Of a DNA stretch of 64,000 bases, positions 23,371 through 34,000 are shown piece after piece (positions within the stretch are counted from its first letter, which is position 1; each line of letters begins with the position of its first letter). Location of the stretch: positions 1-64,000 of the forward strand of contig MEDY01000043.1 in assembly GCA_001724265.1 (NCBI GenBank), written 5' to 3'. Below the pieces are notes generated by a model that worked only from the letters and a program-made list of their open reading frames with translations, searched no databases and was not told where the DNA came from. Made by a program: the position numbers and the translations under genes. Origin of the DNA: Rhizaria sp. SCN 62-66 (taxonomy: Eukaryota; Rhizaria, unplaced).

Positions 23371-26300
23371 GCGGTTGCTGATCCCCCAGCCACTCCTGGC
23401 GCCCCCGCGACTTCACAGGCGCGCCCGGGCCCCGCTGCGGCACTCAACCTGGCCGCAACCGCGCCTTTCCACTCCGCAACCACTGCTGCAGCTGCGGCAC
23501 GCGCGGCGACGCCGCTCGCGGACGTGCTGGCCGAGCTGTCGAGTCCGCAGGCCAGAGGCGCCGCGAGTCTGGCCGGTTTGCCGCTCGTCCCCGCGCCCGT
23601 GGCGCGCTCCTCCACGGCGTCCGCGGCAGGACCTGCGACGGGGACTGCCCCAGGGAACGCGGTCGCGTCCACGGCTGCGGCTGCTGTGTCCGCCCCCGCG
23701 AGCGCGGCGTCTGCGGCGTCCGCGGCGCTCGCTGCCGCGCTGAACGCGCTGCTGGCTGCGCGCGGCGCCGAGAAGGCGCGGCAGCGCGCGGAGCGACTGG
23801 CATTGCTGCACGAGGAAGAGGCGCGCCGCGCGGAGGAGCTGCGCATGGAACAGGAGGAGCTCCGCGCGCGGCAGATGGCCGAGCGCCAGCGCCGCATCGT
23901 CGCCGCGTGCACACGTCTGGGCGAGGGACTGGAGCGCGCCGCGGCGCAGGTCGCCGTGCGCCGCACGCGCGCGCTGGCCGCCGACGGGCTGCGGCGCGTG
24001 CGCACCGTGTTCCGCCGCATCGCGCGTAGGGAGCAGCTCGCGTGGCAGTTCCGCGCAGGCCGGCTGCTCGCGCGCTGGGCCGAGGCCAACGCCGCCAGCG
24101 TGCTGCTGCGCCGCCGCGCGGCCGGCGCCGCTCACGCCGTGCTCGCCTCGATGCACTCGCGCGAAAACGTCGCTGCCGAGGCCGCAGTCGCGCACTCGAC
24201 CGCGGTCGAGGAGGCCGATGTGGCGCAATCGGTATGGGAGCTCGCAGTCCGTGTTGCCCCACGCCCGCTCGTACTGTGCTGCCTGCCGCCTACGGGGGCG
24301 CAGGTGGAGATGGGCGCGCTCGTCGACTGGACGGCCGCGCGCGCGGTTTGGGCCGTGGCGTCGCGCAATGGCGCCGCACCCGGCGCTGTGACGCGCCCAC
24401 TGCCGCTGCCGTGGCTGCTCCGCGCCGCGCTGGGTGCCGAGTCGCGCTATCACGAGCGCGTGCTGGACTCGTACTTCGGTCCGCACGCGCCACCCGCGAA
24501 CTTGCCCGCGCGACAGCAGCTCGAGGCCGTGGCTCGCGACGCCGTGCTCTGCGCGCGCGCGCGCGGCCGCACGCTGCGCGTCACGCTGGCCGTCTCGCGC
24601 GCGCTGCTGCTGCCGCGCGAGGGCGCGCGGCTTGACGGTGCGCCGAGTCACGACGGCACTGGCTGGGAGGCCGACTACGACGGCGTATCAACGCTTGCGC
24701 TTGCGGATGCGATGCATCCCACACAGGGCGCGGCCGCAGCGGCCCTCGCTGCGCGCGCGGTGGCCGCGCGGCTCGGACTGACCTTGGTCCCCGCGACCGT
24801 GCCTGCGCTCTGGGGGCCCGACTGCGTGCAGCTGTTGGCCGATGCGCGCGACGGGGACAACAACGCCGACTACTTTGATGATGTTGACGTTGATGGCGCG
24901 GATGAGAGCGATCTTGATGGAGCATTGGGCGAGGGCGATGGTTACGCCGATGATGGCGAATACAACGACGCCGAAGACGACAGCGCAAATGAAAACGTCT
25001 ACGACCGCGACTGGGACGCCCGCGCCAACGACGGCGACGACTACGGCGGGGCTGCTGATGGGCAGTCGATGATCGACGTTGACAGCGACATGAACGGCGC
25101 AGATGGCCACGACGACGGATTCGGTGACGAGGCGGAGGCTGAGTCTGAGCACATCGTCGTGCCTGCATGGAGCATGTACTCCGAGAATGGCGCCGAGCAA
25201 GACGACCTGGACGACGATCACGACGACGCACAGCCGGGCTCGATGCTTTGGGACGGCGTGCGCAGCGACGACGCGCACGAGCTCGGCGCCCCTGCCGCTG
25301 TCCCTACTCCGACACTCGCCGTCGCAACCGCCGCCGGCGCCGCCGAGGCGTTCCCAGTGTTCGCTGCGGACCCTGCAGCGCCGGTGCCGCGGCTCGAGGG
25401 CGCGCAGACGTCGATCCTGCCCGTGGCCTCGGCCAGCGGCGCGGCGTTGTCAGTGCCCATCGCGGTCCACACCACCGTCGCTGACGGGCCCGAGGCCGGC
25501 TCGCCGGAGCAGCCCGAGAGCGTGTTCCCGACCGGCGCGGAGGAGCCCGCGGACATCTGCGTGGCGGTGCTGTCGCAGGTGTTCTCGGACCAGGTCCTCG
25601 AGCTGGCTTCGCGCGCGGCGCCGCGCGAGCTGCTGCTGTGGAGCGAGTCGCTGCGCGCTCGTTTGGCGCCCGACGCGGCGCGGCTGCGCGCGGTCGAGGC
25701 CTCCGTGGCCGACGCCGCGGCCGCGGAGGCCGACTTGGCCGTGCAGCTGCAGCGGCGCGCCTCGGCGCTGCCGCAGGGCGCGCTGGCGCTGCGCGATGTG
25801 AGCGGGCTGCCCGCCGTGCGGCCCGCGCCCGCGCTGGGCGGCGTACTGACCGCGCGCCCGCCCGCCAACGCGCCGCTCGTGGTGCTGTGCCCCGTCACGG
25901 CGGCGTTCGCGGCGCAGCTCGCCGCGCTGCCCGAGGCGGCGCCCGCGGATGCGCCCTCGCGCGCGCGCGCGCTGTCGCGCCTCGCGAGCGTGGTGGGCCT
26001 GGCGCTGGGCGTGGGCTCCGCCGCGGTGTCGTCCCACGCCTCGCCCTGGGCGCAGGTGCGCGTGGTTCCGCTGCTGGCGGCCGCTGACGCCGCGGGCTCA
26101 CCCTTCGCCTCCGAGTCGGTCGTCGCGGCCGCGCTCGAGTGGGCCGCCGCGTTCGTGCCCGCGCGCCCGCTGCTGCGCCTGCTTGCCTCCGCGGCGCTGC
26201 TCGACCGCGCCGTGCTGGCCTACGACAACCTCGTCACCGAGGCCGACGCCGACGCCGCTGCCGGCGCTGCAGCGGCCGCCGCGTCTGCCGCGCGCTTCGC

Positions 26301-26817
26301 CTCGCCACAGGCGCGCAAGCGGCACCGCGATGTCGGCCGCAGCGCGGCGCGCCTGGCCGGCCTTGTCCTTGAGGTCGGCGAACGCGCTTTCGCCAGCCCG
26401 CCCGCGCGCGTCGCGGGGCTCACCACCACTGCCGCCGCGCGTGTCGGCGCGGAGATGCCCGTTCCCGGTCTCGCCAGTGCGGCCGAGGCCGACTGTGAGA
26501 AGGCGCCCGCGTCGCCAGAGGGGCTCTCGCCCGAGCCCTCGGTTAAGCGCGGGCGCGGCGCGGCGACGCCGCTGCGGGTCGGTGTGCTTGCCGCCACGCC
26601 TCGTCTCACCGTTGGACCTGCATTCGCTGCGTCTGCGTCCGCGTCCGCGTCTGCCTCTGCGGACGCTTGTGGCGCGTCGCTGTCGGCGCGGTTGGACGCG
26701 GCGGCGGCGCTGCTGGCGACTGAGTGGGCGCGCACGCAGGACCTGGCTGAGTCGCTCGAAGACGTTGATCTGCCTGCGCCCACGCTCGCGCTCGACCTCA
26801 GCGAGTACGGCTGGTGA
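21247..26817 (+). CDS. SAC3: SAC3/GANP-family mRNA-export protein (TREX-2 scaffold), crossed by an in-frame TAG
   Basis: ATG 21247 to TGA 26817 is one frame of 1,856 codons, with a single TAG at 22495-22497 (codon 417). Before the TAG lies a SAC3/GANP domain. It has the GTCTVMCDPREAKDR signature at about residue 49 (family pattern GTC..MCP..E...R), then a helical body to about residue 400. After it come a Pro/Gln/His-rich linker, a poly-Ala run coded by GCT repeats (about 23300-23370) and a charged coiled coil. Next is an Arg/Trp-rich helix (about residues 900-950) like the Sus1/centrin-binding CID helix of Sac3/GANP. An Asp-rich stretch lies at about 1205-1333, followed by a long C-terminal region. 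TREX-2 scaffolds act at nuclear pores and link transcription to mRNA export. Having SAC3 and CID-like elements on either side of the TAG argues for one protein. If TAG is a stop, this is two genes: 21247-22497 and about 22591-26817. Confidence 0.78.
23300..23372 (+). repeat. (GCT)n / GCN microsatellite coding poly-Ala
   Basis: Near-perfect trinucleotide run inside the SAC3 gene, starting as mixed GCT/GCC and ending as pure GCT. It encodes about 20 consecutive Ala and is prone to slippage by whole codons, so length may vary between strains. Confidence 0.8.
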
Positions 26818-27252
26818 GGACGGAGCAGCAGGAGCAAGAGCATGTTCGAGGAGCTATTTGACTAAGAAAGCATTGCGAAGTTGCATGCAGTTACTTCAAG
26901 TTAAAACATAATCCACCCTAATACACAACGTCTACGAAATAATACGTCTTATATGAACAATCATGTCTGTGTATTCACTCTGAGCAATCCATGAGTGCCG
27001 ATATGATGGCCTTCGCCGTGGCCTGTCTGTTGATCATTCACATTGGCCTGGTTTCACACCGACACGCTGCGAGGTATCGGGACAACCTATGCACTGATAA
27101 GCTCACTTGCCGGCCAGCGTGGGCTGTACAGTCTTGACGTCGCGCATATATGTCGTCTGGTAGTGGTCACGAGCTATATGAGAGGAAAAGCAGGAGTAAG
27201 AAAAGAGAGACAGTGAGTAAACAGATTGACATGAACAAATAACTATATCAGA
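26818..27252. other. Convergent intergenic region
   Basis: Short AT-rich spacer between the 3' ends of the SAC3 gene and the leftward Gln/Ala-rich gene, so it should hold both 3' processing sites. No gene is seen. Confidence 0.5.
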
Positions 27253-28629
27253 TCAACGCAAGAATGAAAGCAATACATTACAATGCTAAGACGTACACAC
27301 GCCGCCGTTGAAGATGAGTCCGCGGCCTGCGCTGGCGCGGTGCCAGTCCTGGTTGACCCACACGAGGTTGGGGAACTCAGGTGCCCGCGGCGCGCCGTCG
27401 GGACCCACCGCCAGCGGCTGCTGCTGCAAGTTCTGCTGCTGCTGCGGGTGGCCGCCGAAAATGTGCGGCTGCGGCGCGCCAACGGCCTGCGCCGTGAAGG
27501 CTCTGCGAGCCTCGGTGGTGTATGCGTCTGCGGCCTGCTGCTGCGCGCGCTCTGGCTCCACCAGCGTGACGTGCGAGGCGTACTTGAACTCCTGCTTGCG
27601 GTCCCAGTTGAGCTGCCGCTGCTCATTGCGCTCGCGCTGCGGCGGGAGCTGCGGGCGCTGGTACGACGCGTGAGTGGTGGTGCCCCAGGCGCCCGCGCCG
27701 GCGCCGAAGTAGCGCGACGAGTCACTTTGCAGCAGGCCGCGCGTGGTGATGCCATGGTCGACGACGAGCCCGTTGTTGCGCACGGCGGACGCGCCCGTCA
27801 CCGCGTACGACGACACCGCCGTGCCCTGGCGCTGCTTCATTGTCGCCACGGGCGCGGCCTCAGTCACACCAGCGCCTGCGCCCGTGCGTGAGCCTGCGCC
27901 TGCGTACGAGGCAGCTGCGGAGTCGGACTGCTGCGAAGCGGGCTCGCGCGCGCCGGGGGGGCGGGAGCCGGGTAGCACGGTGTGGAAGCCAACGGGAACG
28001 CGGTCCGTGCCCGCAGCGTCGGCGACTGAGGGCTGCATCATCTTCCAGCTGTTTTTGAACCCGCGGCGGTTCTCTGGGTGCGGCGCCTGGCGCTCCTCGT
28101 ACGCGCGCTGGTTCGTTGTCTGCGGGGCCCAGTCGCCGCGCTCGCCGCCGATGCTCCAGTGGCTCTGCCGCAGGTTATGCCGCAGAAACATGTTCTCGCT
28201 CGCCGCGCGCGCGTCCGCGGACGGGTCGGCGCCGCCGCGCAGCGCCACCACCGCCGCGGGGGGCTCGGCGCGCAGCCGTTCCATGCGCTTGTTCTGCGGC
28301 GGTGCCGTAACAAGCCGCGCGGCGTCCGCGTGCGCCGGGGAAAAGTTCCCGATGTCGCCCGAGACTGAGGTAAAGCGCGAGGCCGCACCGGCGGGCTCGG
28401 AGGAGCCGATGGAGAACTGGTGCTGGCGCAGTTGCAGCATCTGGGCCACGCTGTTGCGCTTCGTGGCCAGCTGCTCATCCAGGTCGATGGGCGGCGCCGT
28501 CGCGTACTGCGCCGCGGTTTCAGTCACCCACGCATCAGCTGCGTCAACGGGGCGGCATCCAGCCGTCGACCATGAAGAGCGCTGCAGTTTCACCGTGCCG
28601 GACCGGTCCCTCGTGCCAACGGGTTGCAT
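27253..28629 (-). CDS. Gln/Ala-rich protein of unknown function, possibly axonemal
   Basis: ATG at 28629. The frame reaches TAG at 27288-27286 after 447 residues and, if TAG is read, TGA at 27255-27253 after 11 more codons. The protein is soluble-looking, with no membrane segment or signal. Two spaced copies of a short motif stand out: RQHQFSIG at about 68-75 and RQSHWSIGG at about 154-162. Both are followed by Gly/Ser/Trp-containing loops. Short repeated [HQ][FW]SIG-like motifs are seen in some microtubule-inner and axonemal proteins, but that comparison is loose. The C-terminal third has Gln-rich stretches and a segment with several Trp residues (LVWVNQDWHRA). I do not recognise the family. 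The gene is divergent from the PLP-homeostasis gene, with 371 bases between start codons. Confidence is good that it is coding and low for function. Confidence 0.65.
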
Positions 28630-29000
28630 TGCTACGAAGGAAGCGGTGAAGAGAATTTCATGAGTGAATTGTGAAGGTTCCTGGTCAATTGAAGGCGTGT
28701 AAAATAAGCATCAAATATCATAATACACATTGAAATGCAACGCGCGCGTATCATATTCATTGACGGTTGGTGTAAGGCATGTATTTGCGTAACGTTTTCA
28801 GACTCACATCGTCCCATTGCTTCTTCAGTCCGATTGGTCTTTGACTGATGGCGGACTCTCAGTCATTTGATTTCAGATATTGTGTCGTCACCGAAACGTA
28901 ATTTCCTGCCTACACATTTTAAATGATGCATTCTATATTCTGCTGCTGGATCACCTTCTATCTTGCTTTCTGATCTTCTCTCGCGCTTGTTTTCAGTTCG
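28630..29000. promoter_or_regulatory. Divergent promoter region
   Basis: 371 bases separate the start codons of two divergently transcribed genes, so both core promoters must lie here or in the leaders. TTGTTTTCAG at 28987-28996, four bases before the rightward ATG, resembles a splice acceptor. No sequence-specific element can be named. Confidence 0.5.
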
Positions 29001-30329
29001 ATGTCTGGAGCTACCGCTGCTCACGATGTTGCTGCCGCCTTCAAGGCTGTCAAGGCACAGGCCAAAAGTGCTATGGCTGCTGCTGGTGTGACTCGCGATG
29101 TACGTCCTTAACAACACACTGTTTAGATGTGCCTTTTTACTGACCTGTGGCTTTCTTCGCTGTCGCTCGCCTTTCTCCCTGTGCTCATCACGTGCTCCAT
29201 TTGTCTCGTCTTCGATCACACCTTCTCGTCACAGGTTCTGGTGCTTGCTGTGAGCAAGACCAAGACTCCCGCCATGGTTAAGGAGGTCTACGACCTTGGA
29301 CATCGCCACTTCGGCGAGAACTATGTACGTACTACGTCCTACTATTTCTTGTCCTCCGCCAAAGTCCGTCGCATCTATCCGCATTGCTCGCGCTCACCCT
29401 CTCACACACTGACTCTTACGCATCCATATTCCTGCTCCTTGCCGGCCGCCGCTGGCCCGCGCGCAGGTGAACGAGCTGCTGGCCAAGGCGCCCAAGTGCC
29501 CGGCGGACGTCAAATGGCACTTCATCGGGCACCTACAGTCGAACAAGGCGGCGCGCCTTGTGCAAGTGCCGAACCTCTACATGGTCGAAAGCGTCGACTC
29601 GCTTAAGCTTGCACAAAAGCTTGACCAGGCCTGCAAGAAGGCCGGGCGCACTGAGAAGCTTAACGTACGTCAACACAGCGCAACGACATATCCCTTCCAT
29701 CTTAAGTTATCTGATACTTGCTCTGCGATCACTCGAAAGCGTCATTTCAACGTCACATGATATCATTGCTTGCTTACGTCTCTCTTGCCTATGTACACGT
29801 TTTCATGCGATATAATAACTAATCGCGTTTTTTTATATCTTCAATACTTTATGATATATCTTTGTTTCTCTGCCTATGTTTCGCTGCGCAGGTAATGATC
29901 CAGGTCAACACCTCCGGCGAGGCCTCTAAGTCCGGCTGCGAGCCCTCTGCGTGCGCAGGGCTGGTGCGCGCCGTGGCCGCGACGTGCCCCGCGCTGTCGG
30001 TGCGCGGACTCATGACCATCGGGGAGTACGAGGCCGCACCCTCGCGGCGCTTCTTCGACACACTCTCGGCCTGCCGTGCCGAGACGGCCGCGCTGCTCCG
30101 CGCCGACCGCGCTGCTGCGGGGACGCGTGGCGCTGAGAAGGATGCACAGGAGGAGGGCGCGCAGGAGGAGGATGCGCAGGAGGTTGAGCTGGAGCTGAGC
30201 ATGGGCATGAGCCACGACATGGAACTGGCCATAGCGTCGGGCTCCACCGAGGTCCGCGTCGGCACCGCCATCTTCGGCGCCCGCGGCGCGCCCTTTGTCG
30301 CGGACCCGGAGTCGGACGGCGACGAGTGA
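29001..30329 (+). CDS. PLPBP: YggS/PROSC-type pyridoxal-phosphate homeostasis protein
   Basis: Four exons, 29001-29099, 29235-29324, 29467-29664 and 29892-30329, all phase 0, give 274 residues ending TGA. All three donors are GTACGT, and every downstream exon begins GT. The protein follows the single-domain alanine-racemase-like barrel. VSK carries the PLP-binding Lys at residue 41. GENYVNE, WHFIGHLQSNK, IQVNTSGE.SKSG and LMTIG come next in order, then SMGMSHDMELAIASGSTEVRVGTAIFG at the C-terminus. This family binds PLP without known catalysis and buffers the cofactor and amino-acid pools. An acidic low-complexity insert (about 30110-30190) of roughly 25 residues extends the usual length. No in-frame TAG is present. 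The start is the first ATG, just after a possible 5'UTR acceptor. Confidence 0.9.
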
Positions 30330-31062
30330 GTGATGAAGCGCGAATGCTGAGACGTAGCTGCAGTATGAAGTTGACGAACGAAGAATCTTTTACGGAAGCT
30401 TCGCTTACGTAAAAACGATTCTTGTACATATATACTACGTACATGTACATTGTACATGTACAAACGTGCACTGTATATGTATATGTACTGTTTCGCAAGT
30501 GGCCAGTTTGTTTTTCCGGGAATTCTATTACTGACTGAAATATATGCACATCATTATACAACTCTTTTATTTACAAGACAATCCATTTGCGATTTGATGT
30601 TGTGATGCAGATAGCAACGTCCATGTTGTTGTCATCGATGTTTTGTGGTGAGTTGACTTTTTCGGTCCTGCAAGTGAGCGACCGACGAACGAACACGAAC
30701 GAACAAAGGAGCGGTCGACTCGTCAAAAGAAGCTATGTTTCGGGGGTTTCTGTTCATATTCCGGAGTTCTATGATATTTAGTACATGCCACTGTGTGGGC
30801 CATTCCATTTTCTTATTTCTGTGTCCGCTCCGCGGTTTTGATGACGTTTTTTTGTGCATGGTAGGCCTCGTGAAGGTGCTTCAAGGGCTGCTCTCTGTCG
30901 ACAAACGACTCATTTTTCCTAACATATTACTCTCTTTTTGCTTCCCTGAAGTGGTTATCTGCCTAGTGGTGCTATTGAATTTGTGTGTAGATCTGCTTTT
31001 GGCTCTCTCTGCTTTGGTAGTGACGCACTCCACTGGCCCCCCAGAACACAGCATCCTCCGCG
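30330..31062. other. Intergenic region with inverted repeat
   Basis: AT-rich spacer between the PLP gene and the giant receptor gene. An imperfect inverted repeat (30381-30423) and several nested GTACATGTAC palindromes (30425-30470) lie just after the PLP gene stop. An open frame at 30735-31217 overlaps the first exon of the giant gene in another frame and has no family resemblance. Confidence 0.5.
30381..30423. repeat. Imperfect inverted repeat (potential hairpin)
   Basis: Left arm 30381-30394 and right arm 30408-30423 are complementary apart from two extra bases. The loop holds the palindrome GAAGCTTC. It lies about 50 bases past the PLP gene stop codon, so it could form a stem in the 3'UTR or mark a small mobile-element footprint. 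No function is claimed. Confidence 0.5.
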
Positions 31063-34000
31063 ATGCTCCGCTTTGCTCTCTTTGGGGTGGCGATCCTCCT
31101 CGCCACACTCCAAGCCGCATATGCGGCCAGTTTCTCAGCCACCGTCACGGTATGTTGCATTCTCCATACTTGCATTATCTAATCCATGCTCCCCTGGTTG
31201 CACCCCCCCACCCCTAGCGTCACTCACCCCCTCCCTCTTCCTAACTCTTGTTCACTCCTAGACTTCGGCTTCCTCACTTACACAACACACACCTGTCTCG
31301 GTGATGATTAACATGAACATTCCACTACAAGAGCTTAATTCTACGACCAAGGTACGCTGCCTTTCTTCTGGCACCATCACGCTTGTCGTTCTCACCTCCA
31401 TTCTTTTCCTCGCTCACCTTCTTTGCCTCACCTCTTTTGGCCGTTCTCTTGCATGTGCTCAGTTCAAATTTCACTGTGGTGACAGCATTCTTTGTTTGGC
31501 TACGAATAGTACCACGGCAGTGATTGGAGGCCAACTCAAGTATGTTGGTGTTGTGCGCGACCTCGGCGGGTGGATGACTCTGGTTAGCTCCGACTTGAGC
31601 ACGTTTGAGGTGAGTCTTTCATCGACGTCAGACACAGCGGTCAATGTGGCGCTGAACGTGGCCTTTCTTGAAGTTGGCCCCGTGCAGCCCTTCACCGTGC
31701 GATGCGTGCCCACGTCTATCTCGACGGAGCTGACGGCCACGACCTCGTCCGTGCCTTCGCTGTCGGTCGGCGCAAGCTCGCGCTTCGTGGTGCATGAGAG
31801 CCAGGGCACGGCGTACGCGACCTTCTACACGCCTTTTGTGCCCTACGACGCGTTCCTGTCGGCCGAGCTCCCCGGCCAGCTCACCGCCACGGCCATGACT
31901 ATTGTCTCGCCGGCCGACTGTCTTTCCACCAGCGCGACGGGATGGACCTTCGGCGACGTCACACTCGGCCCCTCTGGCCCTGGCGTCAACGACTTCCGTT
32001 TCCAACTCAACTGCACCGCGGCCTGCAACCCCTGCGTGGTGGAGTTCAGTGGCGTCACCAACGCTGTGACCAAGTCTGACGAAGGCCGCGTCGAGCGCGC
32101 CGGTTTCCTGCGCGTGACTAGCGGCGAGTACTACTACCCGCTCTTCACGGCACTCTACGCGCAGCCGCAGCCCTCGGTGCCGGCCTTTAAGATGACGCCC
32201 ACGTTGTCCAACAGCGTCCCCATCGGCCGCGCGCAGACGGAAGTGATCACGTTTGACTCGTCATTCGGTTCCACGATGCTCGACAACGTGACGTACGTCG
32301 CTATCTCTTTCCCGGCCGCCGCCATCCCGTCTTCGCTGGCGACGGGCGCGCTCGTCGCGGTCATCGTCACGCTCTCGCCCTCCGGGTCCGCCAATCTGAC
32401 CTGCCCGACAACCGACGCGTTGCCGGCGACGCTGGCCACGACGGAGCTCTACTGTTACAGCTCCTCCTACACGCCGCTCATGATCACCGGGCTGACGCTT
32501 AAAGCGACGAACCTGTTCGTGGGCCCCACTCCCGGGCTGAGCGCGAGCATCGACATGCGCCTGCTCGACCACCGCTTCCTGCCCGTGGGCACGGTCGAGG
32601 GCCAGATCCCGCTGCATCGCACGCAGCTCACCGCCTCGTGCGCCGCCGCGACGACCTCACTCGACCTTACCGTGGACGCACCCAAGCTCGCGGTGCCCTG
32701 CACGGTCGATTTCTACCCGTTCCTACTCAACATTAACACGACTGTGTTCATCGCTGTGGTTTTTCCGCATGATGTCGCGGCACTGATCAACATTACGATG
32801 TCTTCGGTGTCCACTCTGGTGTCTGTTTCCAACGTTACGACCGACGATTCATTCTTTCTCATCGAGGCCCAGGGCACGTCGGCCATTGTTGCCGACGCGC
32901 AGATCTCGTTATTTTCAGCCTGTACGAGTTCCTGCGCGGTTACCTTCACGCTGACATACACCTTTAATGCCGAGTATCTGCGCACACTCTCGACTCTTCC
33001 GCTTGCAGTGGGCTTCAAGCTGCTGTCATCGAACGACCGCGCGGCAAACAAGGTGATTGCGCGGTCGGCGACGCTGGCGCTGCCCATGCATGACGTTGCA
33101 TCGTACACTGGCTTCGATGCCACCTCGATCACCTTCTCGGACATCTCGCTTGATTCGGTCTCGACCATGACTCCTGTCGTATCCTCCAGCGTCACGCTCA
33201 AGGTGCCATCCTCCCTTCTCTATGGGCAGTCCTTCTACGTCGACTTCGACTTGATCAACGCCAATAATGTCGAGGTTCAACTGGACTGTCTTTCCGGGCA
33301 CGACGACTGCGTCATGGTTGACTATAGCACGAGGTTCTTGGTCCGCGACTACAATGACACTGTTTTGTCGACTTCTAGCGGCACGTTCGGTGTCCTCACT
33401 TTGACTGCGTACCAGTTGGATCTCGCTGCGATGTTGGACCGCTTTGTGTCCTTCCGTGTGTCGCTCCTACAATCCCCGGACACCGCCATTCCTTTTGCCG
33501 TGTCGGCGCAGCTCCCGATCTACGTTGACTTCGTCTCCACCACGGACGGCAATGCGAACATTGTGGATCCGCACCGTATCGTCCCGTCACCCGGGCTCTA
33601 CTACTTCAACACGGCGCTTACTAACATGGATGTTGTCGAGTTCCGCTTCTCTTCTTCATTCTTCGTTGTTGACGCCTCGTCTATCACCACCTCCAGCAAC
33701 GAGTGCTTCCCGGCAGTGAGCCCCGACACGAGTGTGTGGGACTCTGTCACCCGTACGCTAACCTTGCTCCCTGTCGCGAACGCTTCGTCTACTTGCAGCC
33801 AGCTTACGTTTGATTTTAGTGGCATCACCCTGGACATCGGTTCTGACTACGAGGCTGCTGCGGCCACCAATATTTTCGCCAGCGCCACCATTACTGGTAT
33901 TGTGCGGCGCACCGACAGCGTCACGCGCGCGTCGTCAGTCGTGGAGACGATCACGTGGCCCTATGTCGCTCAGTTTCGGGACACGACCAACGCCACCGCC

